64,000 nucleotides of DNA from Chryseobacterium indicum (GTDB lineage Bacteria; Bacteroidota; Bacteroidia; Flavobacteriales; Weeksellaceae). The stretch is taken from the NCBI RefSeq assembly GCF_021504595.1, contig NZ_JACSGT010000001.1:496001-560000 (forward strand). The letters are read 5' to 3'. Position 1 is the first letter of the stretch, and each line of letters opens with the position of its first letter. Both the position numbers and the translations under genes were made by a program. A model generated the notes under the pieces. The model made no database searches, was not told the origin of the DNA, and was given only the letters and a program-made list of their open reading frames with translations. This document shows, piece by piece, positions 17,274-26,352 of the stretch.

Positions 17274-18623
17274 ATGAAAAAATTAATTTTAATCGCTGCG
17301 ATAGGTTTGGGAATCGTTTCCTGTACCACGCAAAAAGCTGCAAAAAACATGATGGATTTACCTAAGGACTGGAAACACACTACCAACATTTACGAAGTAA
17401 ACGTAAGACAATATACAAAAGAAGGAACCTTCAGAGCATTTGAAAAAGAAATGCCGAGACTCAAATCAATGGGCGTAAAAACCCTTTGGTTCATGCCAAT
17501 CACTCCGATTGCACAGCAAAATAAAAAAGGAAGTCTGGGAAGTCCTTATGCTGCATCAGATTACACCTCCATTAATCCCGAATTCGGAACTCTGAATGAT
17601 TTCAAACACATGGTGAACGAAGCGCACCGGTTAGGTTTCAAAGTAATCATAGACTGGGTTGCGAACCACACAGGCTGGGATCATATCTGGACAAAAACCC
17701 ATCCTGAATTTTACCTGAAAGATCCGGACGGAAAATTTCATATCGCTTCCGGAATGGATGATATCATCGAACTCGACTATAAAAATCCGGAAATGCGTCT
17801 GGCAATGATTGATGCCATGAAATACTGGGTAAAAGAAACCAATATCGATGGATTCCGTTGCGATCTTGCTTCCTGGGTTGAAGTAGATTTCTGGCAGCAG
17901 GCGCGTCCTGAAGTAGAAAAAATAAAACCCCTTTTCTGGCTTGGAGAATTCGATGAACTCGAAAGTCCGGAATACGGAAAAGTTTTTGATGCAAGCTACT
18001 CATGGAAATGGATGCACAAATCTGCCGATTATTACAAAAAAAATGAACCACTTTCAGAACTTACGGATCTTCTGAGAAAATATTCTGCAATTGGAGACAG
18101 CTCAATGAGAGCGTGGTTTACAACCAATCACGACGAAAACTCATGGAATGGAACAGAATATGAAAAATATGGAGTGATCACAAAACCGATGGCTGTATTC
18201 TCTGCAACCTGGAATGGCGTTCCGTTATTATATTCCGGTCAGGAATTACCCAACATGAAACGTCTGGAATTTTTTGAAAAAGATGTCATCAAATGGAGCA
18301 ACGTGTATCAGAACGCAGATTTTTATAAGACACTCCTCAACTTAAAATCTTCAAATCCTGCATTAAGAGGAGGCGATTCCAATGTTACCACGTATCTTCT
18401 CAACACAACCGCTAACGACAAAATTTTAGCATATATAAGGAAAAACCGAAACAATGAAGTTTTAGTGGTTCTCAATATGTCCAAAGATCCTGTAAACTTC
18501 TCTATTGAAGACGAACATCTTTCAGGAAGCTTTAAAAATGTTTTTGAAAAGACAAAACGCGACTTTAGCAGCGGAAAAGATTTTAATTTCAAACCCGGAG
18601 ATTACGCGGTTTTTGAAAAATAA
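17274..18623 (+). CDS. Alpha-amylase family (GH13) lipoprotein
   Basis: This 449-residue protein opens with a lipoprotein signal (MKKLILIAAIGLGIVSC). A GH13 TIM barrel follows: the N-terminal strand TNIYEVNVRQYT, region I VIIDWVANHTG, region II GFRCDLASW (nucleophile Asp197), region III LGEFDE (acid/base Glu225), region IV TTNHDEN (Asp287). A C-terminal beta domain ends with LVVLNMSKDPVNF-like strands. It should hydrolyse alpha-glucans or maltodextrins at the periplasm or outer surface. It stands alone: no SusC/SusD pair or regulator of starch use lies beside it. Confidence 0.92.
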   Translation: MKKLILIAAIGLGIVSCTTQKAAKNMMDLPKDWKHTTNIYEVNVRQYTKEGTFRAFEKEMPRLKSMGVKTLWFMPITPIAQQNKKGSLGSPYAASDYTSINPEFGTLNDFKHMVNEAHRLGFKVIIDWVANHTGWDHIWTKTHPEFYLKDPDGKFHIASGMDDIIELDYKNPEMRLAMIDAMKYWVKETNIDGFRCDLASWVEVDFWQQARPEVEKIKPLFWLGEFDELESPEYGKVFDASYSWKWMHKSADYYKKNEPLSELTDLLRKYSAIGDSSMRAWFTTNHDENSWNGTEYEKYGVITKPMAVFSATWNGVPLLYSGQELPNMKRLEFFEKDVIKWSNVYQNADFYKTLLNLKSSNPALRGGDSNVTTYLLNTTANDKILAYIRKNRNNEVLVVLNMSKDPVNFSIEDEHLSGSFKNVFEKTKRDFSSGKDFNFKPGDYAVFEK

Positions 18624-18633
18624 ATTCCTGTAA

Positions 18634-18658
18634 AATCTCCGCTTCTTGAGCGGAGATT
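18634..18658 (+). terminator. Hairpin after the GH13 gene, likely terminator
   Basis: A 10-bp perfect stem (AATCTCCGCT / AGCGGAGATT) with a 5-nt loop lies 10 bp past the stop. The T-tract after it is weak. Confidence 0.55.
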
Positions 18659-18734
18659 AACTTTAATGAGCGTATTTTAAACTTAATTTACTTTAAGATA
18701 TATTAGGAGATAAAAAGTCTGTTTAAACTTTTAT

Positions 18735-18903
18735 TTAACCGCAAAAGCCACAAAAGATCTACTAAATTTTTTATTTAAAGTTGATCATTATCAATGAAAA
18801 AGCTCACAATAGTTTTTAAAAATCTTTGATTTTTATTCTTTTGAGCGCTTTGATTATTCTGGAAATTCGCTTTAACATTATCTTTTGTCACTTTTGAGGT
18901 TAA
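18735..18903. repeat. MITE-like element, 169 bp, copy A
   Basis: Imperfect 24-bp terminal inverted repeats (left TTAACCGCAAAAGCC..., right ending CTTTTGAGGTTAA) bound a non-coding 169-bp unit. Copies B (25383-25550, 168 bp) and C (40240-40353, internally deleted) share the ends and parts of the interior. It fills most of the gap 18624-18952, where no gene is visible. Confidence 0.7.
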
Positions 18904-18952
18904 TTCTGAAATTAGTTTGAACAAGTTTAAAATATAAAATGAAATTCTGTAG

Positions 18953-19393
18953 ATGGAAAAATCAAAAATATTAGAAGCGGTAAAAAGCAGAATTGCTGAA
19001 AAAATTCAGAAACTTGAAAAACTGATCGAGGAAACGCGCGCTTCAAATAATGATACCAAAAGCTCAATGGGCGATAAATATGAGACCGGACGCGAGATGC
19101 TTCAGCAGGAAATCAATAACCTGCAAAGACAGCTCAATGAATCTTTAAATCAGCAATTCATTATTCAGAAAATAACATCAGATCCATCATCAAAGGTGCA
19201 AAACGGAGCCTTGGTAAAAACAGATAAAGGTCTTTTCTACATTTCTGCATCGGCGGGAGAAATAATAGTAGACCAACAGAAAATAATGACGGTTTCGGCA
19301 GAATCGCCGTTGGTAAAAGCAATGCATGGACTAACTGAAAACCAGAGTTTTTCTGTTAATAATGTCGGTCAGAAAATTGTAAAAGTATGGTGA
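18953..19393 (+). CDS. GreA/GreB-like transcription elongation factor homologue
   Basis: This 146-residue protein has an N-terminal coiled coil (about 5-70, with SSMGDKYETGREMLQQEI) and a C-terminal beta domain (about 78-146, ALVKTDKGLFYISASAG ... MTVSAESPLVKAMHGL ... IVKVW). That layout is the GreA/GreB plan: a two-helix finger plus an FKBP-like domain with the SPL-A-GL signature. Similar Bacteroidota proteins are often labelled 3-oxoacyl-ACP synthase, which the sequence does not support. It may act on RNA polymerase, but lacks some of the usual N-terminal acidic-tip length. It is a single gene. Confidence 0.72.
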   Translation: MEKSKILEAVKSRIAEKIQKLEKLIEETRASNNDTKSSMGDKYETGREMLQQEINNLQRQLNESLNQQFIIQKITSDPSSKVQNGALVKTDKGLFYISASAGEIIVDQQKIMTVSAESPLVKAMHGLTENQSFSVNNVGQKIVKVW

Positions 19394-19477
19394 GATTTAT
19401 TTAAATCATGAAATCTGTGTACAGTCATTACTACTTTTTTCCTAACTTATGATAACAGAAAATCCGTAAGATTTTTC

Positions 19478-19485
19478 TAAATTTG
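19478..19485 (+). promoter_or_regulatory. -7 promoter element TAAATTTG of thyA
   Basis: A perfect TAnnTTTG 22 nt upstream of the thyA ATG at 19508. Confidence 0.6.
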
Positions 19486-19507
19486 AACCTCAAAATAATC
19501 CTTCTAA

Positions 19508-20302
19508 ATGCAAAATTACCTAAACCTTTTACAGCATATTTTAGACCACGGAACCGATAAAACCGACAGAACCGGAACCGGAACAAGAAGCGTTTTCGGC
19601 TATCAGTTAAGATATGATCTGTCTGAAGGCTTTCCTTTGGTAACCACCAAAAAAGTGCATTTGAAATCCATTATTTACGAATTATTATGGTTTCTGAAAG
19701 GAGATACGAACATCAAATACTTGAAGGAGAATGGTGTTTCGATCTGGGACGAATGGGCAGATGATAATGGCGATCTTGGACCCGTTTACGGAGCGCAATG
19801 GAGAAGCTGGAACGGAGCAGATGGAAAAGTCGTGGATCAGATTAGTGATGTTATTGATCAGATTAAAAAAAATCCGGATTCCAGAAGACTTATCGTTTCT
19901 GCATGGAATGTTGCCGAAATCCCGAACATGGCTTTAGCGCCTTGTCATGCCTTATTCCAGTTTTATGTGGCAGACGGAAAACTTTCGCTTCAACTGTATC
20001 AGAGAAGTGCCGATGTTTTTCTGGGAGTTCCCTTTAACATTGCAAGTTATGCATTATTACTGATGATGGTGGCGCAGGTTTGCGATTTGGAAGTAGGAGA
20101 CTACGTTCACAGTTTTGGAGATGTTCATATTTATAACAACCATTTTGAACAGGTTAAAAAACAGCTTTCCAGAGAACCAAGACCACTTCCTACGATGAAA
20201 CTAAATCCTGAAATTAAAGATATTTTCAGTTTTGATTTTGAAGATTTTACGCTGGAAAATTATGATCCCCATCCGGGAATTAAAGCGCCTGTTGCGATTT
20301 AA
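19508..20302 (+). CDS. thyA: Thymidylate synthase
   Basis: At 264 residues it has the same length as the E. coli enzyme. It methylates dUMP to dTMP using methylene-tetrahydrofolate. Visible motifs are [14 protein letters not shown], the catalytic Cys146 in [34 protein letters not shown] and [10 protein letters not shown]. The stop codon overlaps the ATG of the next lipoprotein gene (TAATG), so the two are translationally coupled. No dihydrofolate reductase gene is present in the window. Confidence 0.98.
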   Translation: MQNYLNLLQHILDHGTDKTDRTGTGTRSVFGYQLRYDLSEGFPLVTTKKVHLKSIIYELLWFLKGDTNIKYLKENGVSIWDEWADDNGDLGPVYGAQWRSWNGADGKVVDQISDVIDQIKKNPDSRRLIVSAWNVAEIPNMALAPCHALFQFYVADGKLSLQLYQRSADVFLGVPFNIASYALLLMMVAQVCDLEVGDYVHSFGDVHIYNNHFEQVKKQLSREPRPLPTMKLNPEIKDIFSFDFEDFTLENYDPHPGIKAPVAI

Positions 20303-21222
20303 TGAGATTTTTCAGATTTTTATACCTACCGTTTCTGTCAATTTTTCTTTTGGGTTGTAAAAAAGAAAAGAAAGCTGATTATTCGGAACTCATAGAAGTT
20401 GTTGACTATTCCAAAGATGTGGTTTTTGATACATTATATGTTCCGGAGCATTTACGAAGCATTGTGAAGCAAATTTCAGAAATTAATGTGTATCAGACAA
20501 AAAACATTGGGAAAGGTGCAGAAAAATCTGCTAATTTTGAAAATTTCAAAGAATTAAAAAGATTAGCTTCAGATGAAGAATTATTAGCTCTTATCCATAA
20601 TAAAAACAGAATTGTTGCTGTTTATTCGGCTATCGGATTATTGGATCGGAAGCCCGAAGTTTTAGATAAAATTTTTCTGAATTTTTTAAATTTAAAATCT
20701 CAGATTCATACACAAGACGGCTGTATTATTGGTGATCAGAATCCTGCGGAACCTTTATATTATGCTTATTTACATTCTTTAGACAATGAAAATCTTCGCA
20801 CAGATTCTAGGTTGCAGAAACTGGACAGTATGATTATTTTTAGTTCAAACTCTTCGGAAAGTCTCTTACAGGAAGCATTAAGATACAAATTGTATCCCAA
20901 AACATTTAAAATGCCGATTGAAATTCAGGCATTTAAGAACCATAAAATTTCTGCTATTAATTATCTTAATCACTGGTATAAAGGAGATTACAGTAACCTT
21001 TTGCAAAAAGAATATATTTCCATAATTAAGAACGATTCTTTTGGCTACAGTAAGAGAAAAGTTTTAACCGAACTTCTGTCTTTTAAAAATCCTGCTAACA
21101 AAAATGTCATTTTAGATTATCTTAAAAAAGATACTCTCTTGGAAGATGAGAATGAAATTATCTGGAAACTTAATGATAACGGTATTCTGGATAGTGAATA
21201 TCCACGCAAGAAAGGATATTGA
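20302..21222 (+). CDS. Uncharacterised lipoprotein coupled to thyA
   Basis: This 306-residue protein has a lipoprotein signal ([19 protein letters not shown], Cys at residue 19). The body is alpha-helical with spaced hydrophobic heptads (NRIVAVYSAIGLLD, KVILDKIFLNFLNL-like segments and SKRKVLTELLSFKNPANKNVILDYL), which resembles HEAT-like repeats. I do not recognise a named family. The ATG overlaps the thyA stop by one base, suggesting co-expression, but a functional link to dTMP synthesis is not evident. Confidence 0.8.
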   Translation: MRFFRFLYLPFLSIFLLGCKKEKKADYSELIEVVDYSKDVVFDTLYVPEHLRSIVKQISEINVYQTKNIGKGAEKSANFENFKELKRLASDEELLALIHNKNRIVAVYSAIGLLDRKPEVLDKIFLNFLNLKSQIHTQDGCIIGDQNPAEPLYYAYLHSLDNENLRTDSRLQKLDSMIIFSSNSSESLLQEALRYKLYPKTFKMPIEIQAFKNHKISAINYLNHWYKGDYSNLLQKEYISIIKNDSFGYSKRKVLTELLSFKNPANKNVILDYLKKDTLLEDENEIIWKLNDNGILDSEYPRKKGY

Positions 21223-21270
21223 TGTAACAAAATTTCTATTTCCACTACTTATTCAGCAAATCTCAAAAGT

Positions 21271-22590
21271 ATGTTGAAAAAGTTACTTTTCCTGTCTGTC
21301 ATCAGTCTTTCAATGACTGTATTTTCTCAGACTAATTTAAAGCAGAAATTAGCAGGCTATATCGATTCTCTGTTCGTACACCATAAGGTAATGGGGAGTT
21401 TTGCCTTTGCCGAAAACGACCGCCCTACGTTTATAAAAGTTGTCGGATTTGCAGATGTTGAGAAGAATCAGAAAGCAAATGTCAATACACAATACAGGAT
21501 CGGATCAATCAGCAAGACCTTTACTGCCGTTTTAATTATGAAAGCTTTTGAGGAAAAAAAGATTTCTTTAGATCAGAAACTTTCTGAATTTTATCCTGAG
21601 ATCCCAAATGCTGAAAAAATTTCCATCGAAAATCTACTGCAGCACAGAACAGGAATTCATAATCTGACCAGTGAAGCAGAGTTTTGGCAGTACAACACCA
21701 AACCTCAGACAGAAAGCAGCTTAATCAGCATTATAAAAAAATACAAAAGCGATTTTGAACCCGGTTCAAAACACGAATACAGCAATTCCAATTACATTCT
21801 GCTCGGTTTTATTCTCGAAAAAATTTACAAAAAACCGTATGCTGCTTTGCTGAAAGATAAAATTACAAAACCTTTAAAATTAACGCTTACAGAAGTTGGA
21901 GGAAAAATAGATCCATCGAAAGATCAGGCAAAAGCGTATCAATTCATCAACGGAAAATATGTGACTTCATCCGAAACAGATATGAGTATTCCGATTGGCG
22001 CAGGAAATATCATCTCTACTCCAAGAGATCTTCTTACTTTTATTCTTGGTCTGGAAAACGGAAAATTAGTGAAGAAATCCAGCCTTGAAAAAATGAAAAC
22101 ATTTGTGGATGATTACGGATATGGCTTGGTGAAAGTTCCTTTCGACAAATATTCGGGATTTGGTCATACAGGAGGAATAGACAACTTCAGTTCCGCACTA
22201 TTTTATTTTCCGGATCTGAAAATTGCCACCGCTTTCAGCACCAATCAGTCGGAAATGGATACCAATGACATTTCCATCAAAATGATTGAAACAGCCATGG
22301 GAAAAGATTTCGAAATGCCCAATTTTAAAACCTATGAAATTTCCGAGAATGATCTTCAGAAATTTACTGGAACTTATTCCAGTAAAGATGTTCCGTTAAA
22401 GATTAGCATTTTTATTGAAGATAAAAAACTGATGGCTCAGGCAACCGGACAAAGTGCGTTCCCTTTAGAAGCAATTTCCGAGACAAGTTTTAAATTTGAC
22501 ATGGCAGGAATCGTGATCGATTTCTATCCGGCAAAAAAACAGTTTGTCATTATTCAGGGAGGAACAAAAAATACGTTTACAAAAGAATAA
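21271..22590 (+). CDS. Secreted serine hydrolase, beta-lactamase/PBP4* family
   Basis: This 439-residue protein has a signal peptide (ending VFSQ), then the class C beta-lactamase / DD-peptidase fold: SISK (nucleophile Ser79, Lys82), YSN (Tyr170-Asn172) and the third box HTG (residues 299-301). A C-terminal lipocalin-like extension (about 360-439, TFTGTYSSKDVPLKISIF-type strands) is common in Bacteroidota members. It may hydrolyse D-amino peptides or esters in the periplasm. It starts an operon with the small gene at 22595 and the M1 peptidase. Confidence 0.9.
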   Translation: MLKKLLFLSVISLSMTVFSQTNLKQKLAGYIDSLFVHHKVMGSFAFAENDRPTFIKVVGFADVEKNQKANVNTQYRIGSISKTFTAVLIMKAFEEKKISLDQKLSEFYPEIPNAEKISIENLLQHRTGIHNLTSEAEFWQYNTKPQTESSLISIIKKYKSDFEPGSKHEYSNSNYILLGFILEKIYKKPYAALLKDKITKPLKLTLTEVGGKIDPSKDQAKAYQFINGKYVTSSETDMSIPIGAGNIISTPRDLLTFILGLENGKLVKKSSLEKMKTFVDDYGYGLVKVPFDKYSGFGHTGGIDNFSSALFYFPDLKIATAFSTNQSEMDTNDISIKMIETAMGKDFEMPNFKTYEISENDLQKFTGTYSSKDVPLKISIFIEDKKLMAQATGQSAFPLEAISETSFKFDMAGIVIDFYPAKKQFVIIQGGTKNTFTKE

Positions 22591-22594
22591 AACA

Positions 22595-22813
22595 ATGAAA
22601 TATTTAAAAATAAACACCGAAGAAACTGCCGATCTTGAAGCACTTAAAAATGCAATTCTTCAGATGAAAGGCGTAGAATCTATAGAAATTATCGACGACG
22701 AAAATCCTGAGAGTGAACTGAAAAAAGCTTTTGCCAAAACCAAAGAACAGTTCAAAAAAGGAGATTACGAAACATTGGTAAACGATATTTTTGATATTTT
22801 AACTAAAAAATAA
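22595..22813 (+). CDS. Small DUF2683-like protein
   Basis: This 72-residue protein starts at the ATG at 22595, 4 bp after the upstream stop; a longer reading from 22544 would overlap the hydrolase and is rejected. It has a beta-alpha-beta opening (YLKINTEETADLEALKNAIL, VESIEIIDDE) and an acidic/basic helical C-terminus. It resembles DUF2683-type small proteins of Flavobacteriia, some of which pair with toxins, but no toxin partner is adjacent here. It sits between a serine hydrolase and an M1 peptidase in one operon. Confidence 0.65.
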   Translation: MKYLKINTEETADLEALKNAILQMKGVESIEIIDDENPESELKKAFAKTKEQFKKGDYETLVNDIFDILTKK

Positions 22814-22828
22814 TTTAAGAAATAAATA

Positions 22829-25342
22829 ATGAAAAAAGCCATTTTATCGATTGTTTTACTGGGCGGAATTTTATTTTCCGCAAATGCAGCCGCACAAACC
22901 GAAACTTCGGGAAGAGAAAAAGTATACAGAGCCACTCATACCAAAGTAACGGAGCTGAAACACACAAAGCTTAAAGTAAATTTCGATTATCAGAAAGAAC
23001 AGATGAACGGGGAAGAATGGCTTACTGCCGCACCTTTTTTCTATCCGACCAACGAACTGACGCTTGATGCAAAAGGAATGCTGATCCATGAAGTAGCGTT
23101 GGATATCAATGGAAAAAAATCTCCTTTAAAATATGATTATAAGGATGATGTTTTAAAAATTACTTTAGACAAAACCTATCAGAAAAATCAGGATTACACA
23201 GTTTACATCAAATATACAGCACGTCCGAATGAAGTAAAACAGGAAGGAAGTATGGCAATCAGTGATGCGAAAGGTCTGTATTTCATTAACGCACAGGGAA
23301 CAGATCCGGATAAACCAACGCAAATCTGGACGCAGGGTGAAACGGAATCTTCTTCAGCCTGGTTCCCGACCATCGATAAATCCAACCAGAAAACAACGCA
23401 GGAAATTTACATGACGGTTCCTGATAAATACGTAACCCTTTCCAACGGATTGCTGAAAGATTCCCAAAAAGAGGCAAACGGTTTAAGAACCGATCATTGG
23501 GTGATGGATAAAAGGCATTCCACCTATCTTTTCTTCATGGGAGTGGGAGAGTACGCTATTGTGAAGGATAAATGGAGAAATATTGCAGTAGATTATTATA
23601 TTGAGAAAGAATACGAACCGTATGCAAAGCAGATCTACGGAAATACACCGGAAATGATTGAGTTTTTCTCTAAAAAATTAGGCTACGATTTCCCATGGTC
23701 GAAATACGCTCAGATTTCCGGAAGAGATTACGTAAGCGGAGCAATGGAAAATACAACGGCAACGTTACACGGAAGTGATATTTTACAGAAACCGGGACAG
23801 CTCATCGACGAAAATACATGGGAAGATACCATTGCCCACGAATTGTTTCACCAATGGTTCGGAGATCTCGTAACGGCAGAAAGCTGGAGTAATCTTACGG
23901 TAAACGAATCTTTCGCCAATTATTCCGAATACCTTTGGAACGAATACAAATACGGAAAAGATCAGGCAGATTATCATCAGATGAAAGATGTCAATATGTA
24001 CCTTACAACGCCGGGAAATTTTGATAAAGATCTTGTCCGCTTCAATTATGATTCCCGTGAAGATGTTTTCGATTTGGTAACGTACCAGAAAGGAGGCGGA
24101 ATTCTTCATATGCTGAGAAATTATCTGGGAGATGATGCTTTCTTCGCAGGAATGAACGACTATCTTAAAACGTATGAATATCAGAACGCAGAAGCGCATC
24201 AGTTGAGATTATCTTTTGAAAAAGTTTCAGGAAAAGATTTAAATTGGTTCTTCAATCAGTGGTATTTCGGGCACGGAAACCCTAAAATTAAATATTCTTA
24301 CACTTTCGAACCGGTTAAAAAACAGGTTGCTGTAACCATAGAGCAGACGCAGGATCAGCCGTTCCAGTTTCCTCTGGCAATCGATGTGTATGATAACGGA
24401 AAACCGAAAAGATACAATGTTTGGGTAAATGCAGAAGCCAAAAACACCTTTAATTTTGATGTTTCTAAAAATGCAGATCTGGTAAATATTAATGCCGACG
24501 GAATTTTGGTGGCAGACATTACCGATACCAAAACGCCGGAGCAATATGCAATGCAGTATGCGGGATCAAAAGAATTTAAAAGCAGATATCTTGCGCTGAG
24601 CGGAATTAAAGATCAGGTGGGAAAAAATCCGGCAGCTACAAAATTATTGGCAGCCGCTCTTAAAGATCCGTTCTTCAGAACGAGAATAAAAGCTTTGCAG
24701 TTAATGGATTTATCAAATCCTGAACAATTTAAAGCCATGGGAGCAGAAGTAGAAAAATTAGCTTCCAATGATCCTAAAACTTTAGTACAGGCTGCAGCGA
24801 TTTCGGCTTTGGCAAAAACGAAGGATAAAAAATACCTTCCGGTTTTCGAAAAAGGAGTCAATGCCGTTTCAAACGCGGTAAAAGGAAGCTCTGTAAGCGC
24901 TATTGTGGAAATTGATCCTGCAAGAGCAAGTACTTTAGCTGATAAGATTGATCTGGAAGGCGCTCCGGAAAATTTATTGAGTAAGCTGTTACCAATTATC
25001 GTTAAAAATAAAGTGACTTCACAAATGCCGAACATTGCGCAGATGGCAGCATTTTATCCATTCCTTAAATTTCAGAATCCTGAATTGGGAAAAAGTGCGG
25101 AAGAAGGCTACAACTGGATCATGAGTTCTGATAATCTGAAAGCGACAGAAAGCATCACCAAAATGCTGAATCAGGCAAAAGGACAGATCGGTAACAATCC
25201 TCAGGCGAAAATGATGATCTCCCAAATGCTGAAAGACGGTCTTGCCAAAAAAATGGAACTTCTGAAACAGAATCCTCAAAATGCAGCAAGCATCAATAAG
25301 CAAATCGATGCGATCAACAAATCCATTGAAGATTTTAAATAA
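22829..25342 (+). CDS. M1 family zinc aminopeptidase, secreted
   Basis: This 837-residue protein has a signal peptide (ending ANAAAQ), an N-terminal beta saddle, and a catalytic domain with the exopeptidase motif GAMEN (residues 304-308) and the zinc motif HELFH (337-341) plus Glu360, exactly HExxH-x18-E. A C-terminal helical/HEAT-like domain covers about 590-837. It should remove N-terminal residues from peptides in the periplasm or outside the cell. It is the last gene of an operon (15 bp after the small gene), ended by a MITE-like repeat and a strong terminator. Confidence 0.95.
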   Translation: MKKAILSIVLLGGILFSANAAAQTETSGREKVYRATHTKVTELKHTKLKVNFDYQKEQMNGEEWLTAAPFFYPTNELTLDAKGMLIHEVALDINGKKSPLKYDYKDDVLKITLDKTYQKNQDYTVYIKYTARPNEVKQEGSMAISDAKGLYFINAQGTDPDKPTQIWTQGETESSSAWFPTIDKSNQKTTQEIYMTVPDKYVTLSNGLLKDSQKEANGLRTDHWVMDKRHSTYLFFMGVGEYAIVKDKWRNIAVDYYIEKEYEPYAKQIYGNTPEMIEFFSKKLGYDFPWSKYAQISGRDYVSGAMENTTATLHGSDILQKPGQLIDENTWEDTIAHELFHQWFGDLVTAESWSNLTVNESFANYSEYLWNEYKYGKDQADYHQMKDVNMYLTTPGNFDKDLVRFNYDSREDVFDLVTYQKGGGILHMLRNYLGDDAFFAGMNDYLKTYEYQNAEAHQLRLSFEKVSGKDLNWFFNQWYFGHGNPKIKYSYTFEPVKKQVAVTIEQTQDQPFQFPLAIDVYDNGKPKRYNVWVNAEAKNTFNFDVSKNADLVNINADGILVADITDTKTPEQYAMQYAGSKEFKSRYLALSGIKDQVGKNPAATKLLAAALKDPFFRTRIKALQLMDLSNPEQFKAMGAEVEKLASNDPKTLVQAAAISALAKTKDKKYLPVFEKGVNAVSNAVKGSSVSAIVEIDPARASTLADKIDLEGAPENLLSKLLPIIVKNKVTSQMPNIAQMAAFYPFLKFQNPELGKSAEEGYNWIMSSDNLKATESITKMLNQAKGQIGNNPQAKMMISQMLKDGLAKKMELLKQNPQNAASINKQIDAINKSIEDFK

Positions 25343-25382
25343 CCTTTAAAATTATATTGAAGTTGTTTAACTAGCTTTAAAT

Positions 25383-25550
25383 TTAACCTCAAAAGAGACA
25401 AAAAGACTTTATTGGATTTATGTAAAGTATTTCAAAAGTCTGCAAAGAGAAAAAATCTTTGATTTTTTAAAATTTATGTGCTCTTTTTTCATTGAATGAT
25501 TAAACTTAAGAAACTAAAGTGTTTAAATCTTTTGCTTCTTTTGTGGTAAA
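25383..25550. repeat. MITE-like element, 168 bp, copy B
   Basis: It has the same ends as copy A (left TTAACCTCAAAAGAG..., right TTTTGTGGTAAA). The interior shares AATCTTTGATTTTTT, TTATGTGCTCTTTTTT and AACTTAAGAAACTAAAGTG with copy C. It lies between the M1 gene and its terminator, so it is probably transcribed into the 3' UTR. Confidence 0.7.
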
Positions 25551-25570
25551 AAGTTTAAACAATTTTATTA

Positions 25571-25600
25571 AAAAGCACTTCTGCAAAGAGGTGCTTTTTT
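25571..25600. terminator. Bidirectional terminator with GCAA loop
   Basis: A 12-bp stem (AAAAGCACTTCT / AGAGGTGCTTTT, one G-U) is capped by a GCAA tetraloop and followed by T residues, between the convergent M1 gene and the 25613-26245 gene. Confidence 0.85.
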
Positions 25601-25612
25601 ACTTTAATGTCA

Positions 25613-26245
25613 TCAGATATAAATTTTTTCCTTTGTTTTAGGCAGCAGAATTTCTCTTCTTTTTTCCTGATTTCTGTTTTGCAGATTGATTTTCATTCCT
25701 TTTTTAATGAAGATTTCTTTCTTCGAATTTCCGTATTCTTTCTTGTTGGCAACTTCCTTTTCATAAATGATTTTTCCTGTAGAAAGATTAAAGTCTACTG
25801 TTGTCCAATATTCTTCTGGTTTTCCGCTTTCAGAGAAAAAGCCGATTAACTCGAAATGACCGTTCTGAAATCTGTACCTGTCTGTACCGCCCCATTTCCA
25901 GCTGCTTCCGCCGTAATGGCTAATTTCCAGAATTCCGTTTTTTATCTCGGTTCCCTGATACGGATCGCCCATCATTCCACCGTCTTTACTGCCCAGAATT
26001 GCTTTTCGGGATTTTTCCAAAATAGTCCATTTATTATTTACCTTCTTCAGAATCTGAATTTCGCGCACGTCTCCGGAATCACCGTTGGTCGGAATATCAT
26101 AAACTATTACTTTTTCAGGAATTTTATCTCCGTCGAGATCACCTTCAACAGTTTCATTGATTTTAGAATTTTTCGGCTGAAATTCCTTCTGCGCAAAACA
26201 GAATGTGCTGAAAATAAGGGCTGCAATGCAGAATGTAGTCTTCAT
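25613..26245 (-). CDS. Secreted hypothetical protein with FG-GAP-like segment
   Basis: This 210-residue protein has a signal peptide (MKTTFCIAALIFSTFCFAQ). Near residue 35 it carries EGDLDGDKIPEKVIVYD, the acidic Dx[DN]GD loop typical of FG-GAP/VCBS-like or EF-hand-like calcium sites. It continues with beta-rich sequence (GILEISHYGGSSWKWGGTDRYRFQNGHFELIG). The C-terminus is Lys-rich. I know similar Flavobacteriia proteins only as hypothetical. It is convergent with the M1 peptidase gene. Confidence 0.75.
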   Translation of the reverse strand: MKTTFCIAALIFSTFCFAQKEFQPKNSKINETVEGDLDGDKIPEKVIVYDIPTNGDSGDVREIQILKKVNNKWTILEKSRKAILGSKDGGMMGDPYQGTEIKNGILEISHYGGSSWKWGGTDRYRFQNGHFELIGFFSESGKPEEYWTTVDFNLSTGKIIYEKEVANKKEYGNSKKEIFIKKGMKINLQNRNQEKRREILLPKTKEKIYI

Positions 26246-26303
26246 AAAATATTTTGTACTCTAAAATTACGAAATTATGTGTTTCATCAATGTCTGTCTT
26301 TGA

Positions 26304-26332
26304 TTGTTTCGATAAAAAAATCACTAACTTTG
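26304..26332 (+). promoter_or_regulatory. lipA promoter TTG-N18-TAACTTTG
   Basis: TTG at 26304-26306 and a perfect -7 TAACTTTG at 26325-26332 lie 20 nt upstream of the lipA ATG. Confidence 0.6.
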
Positions 26333-26352
26333 AACCTCAATTTGAGAAATAA

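Noticed and set aside
23783..24199. 138-residue minus-strand frame within the M1 peptidase
   Set aside because: It lies opposite the catalytic domain of a complete M1 gene with intact motifs; no independent support.
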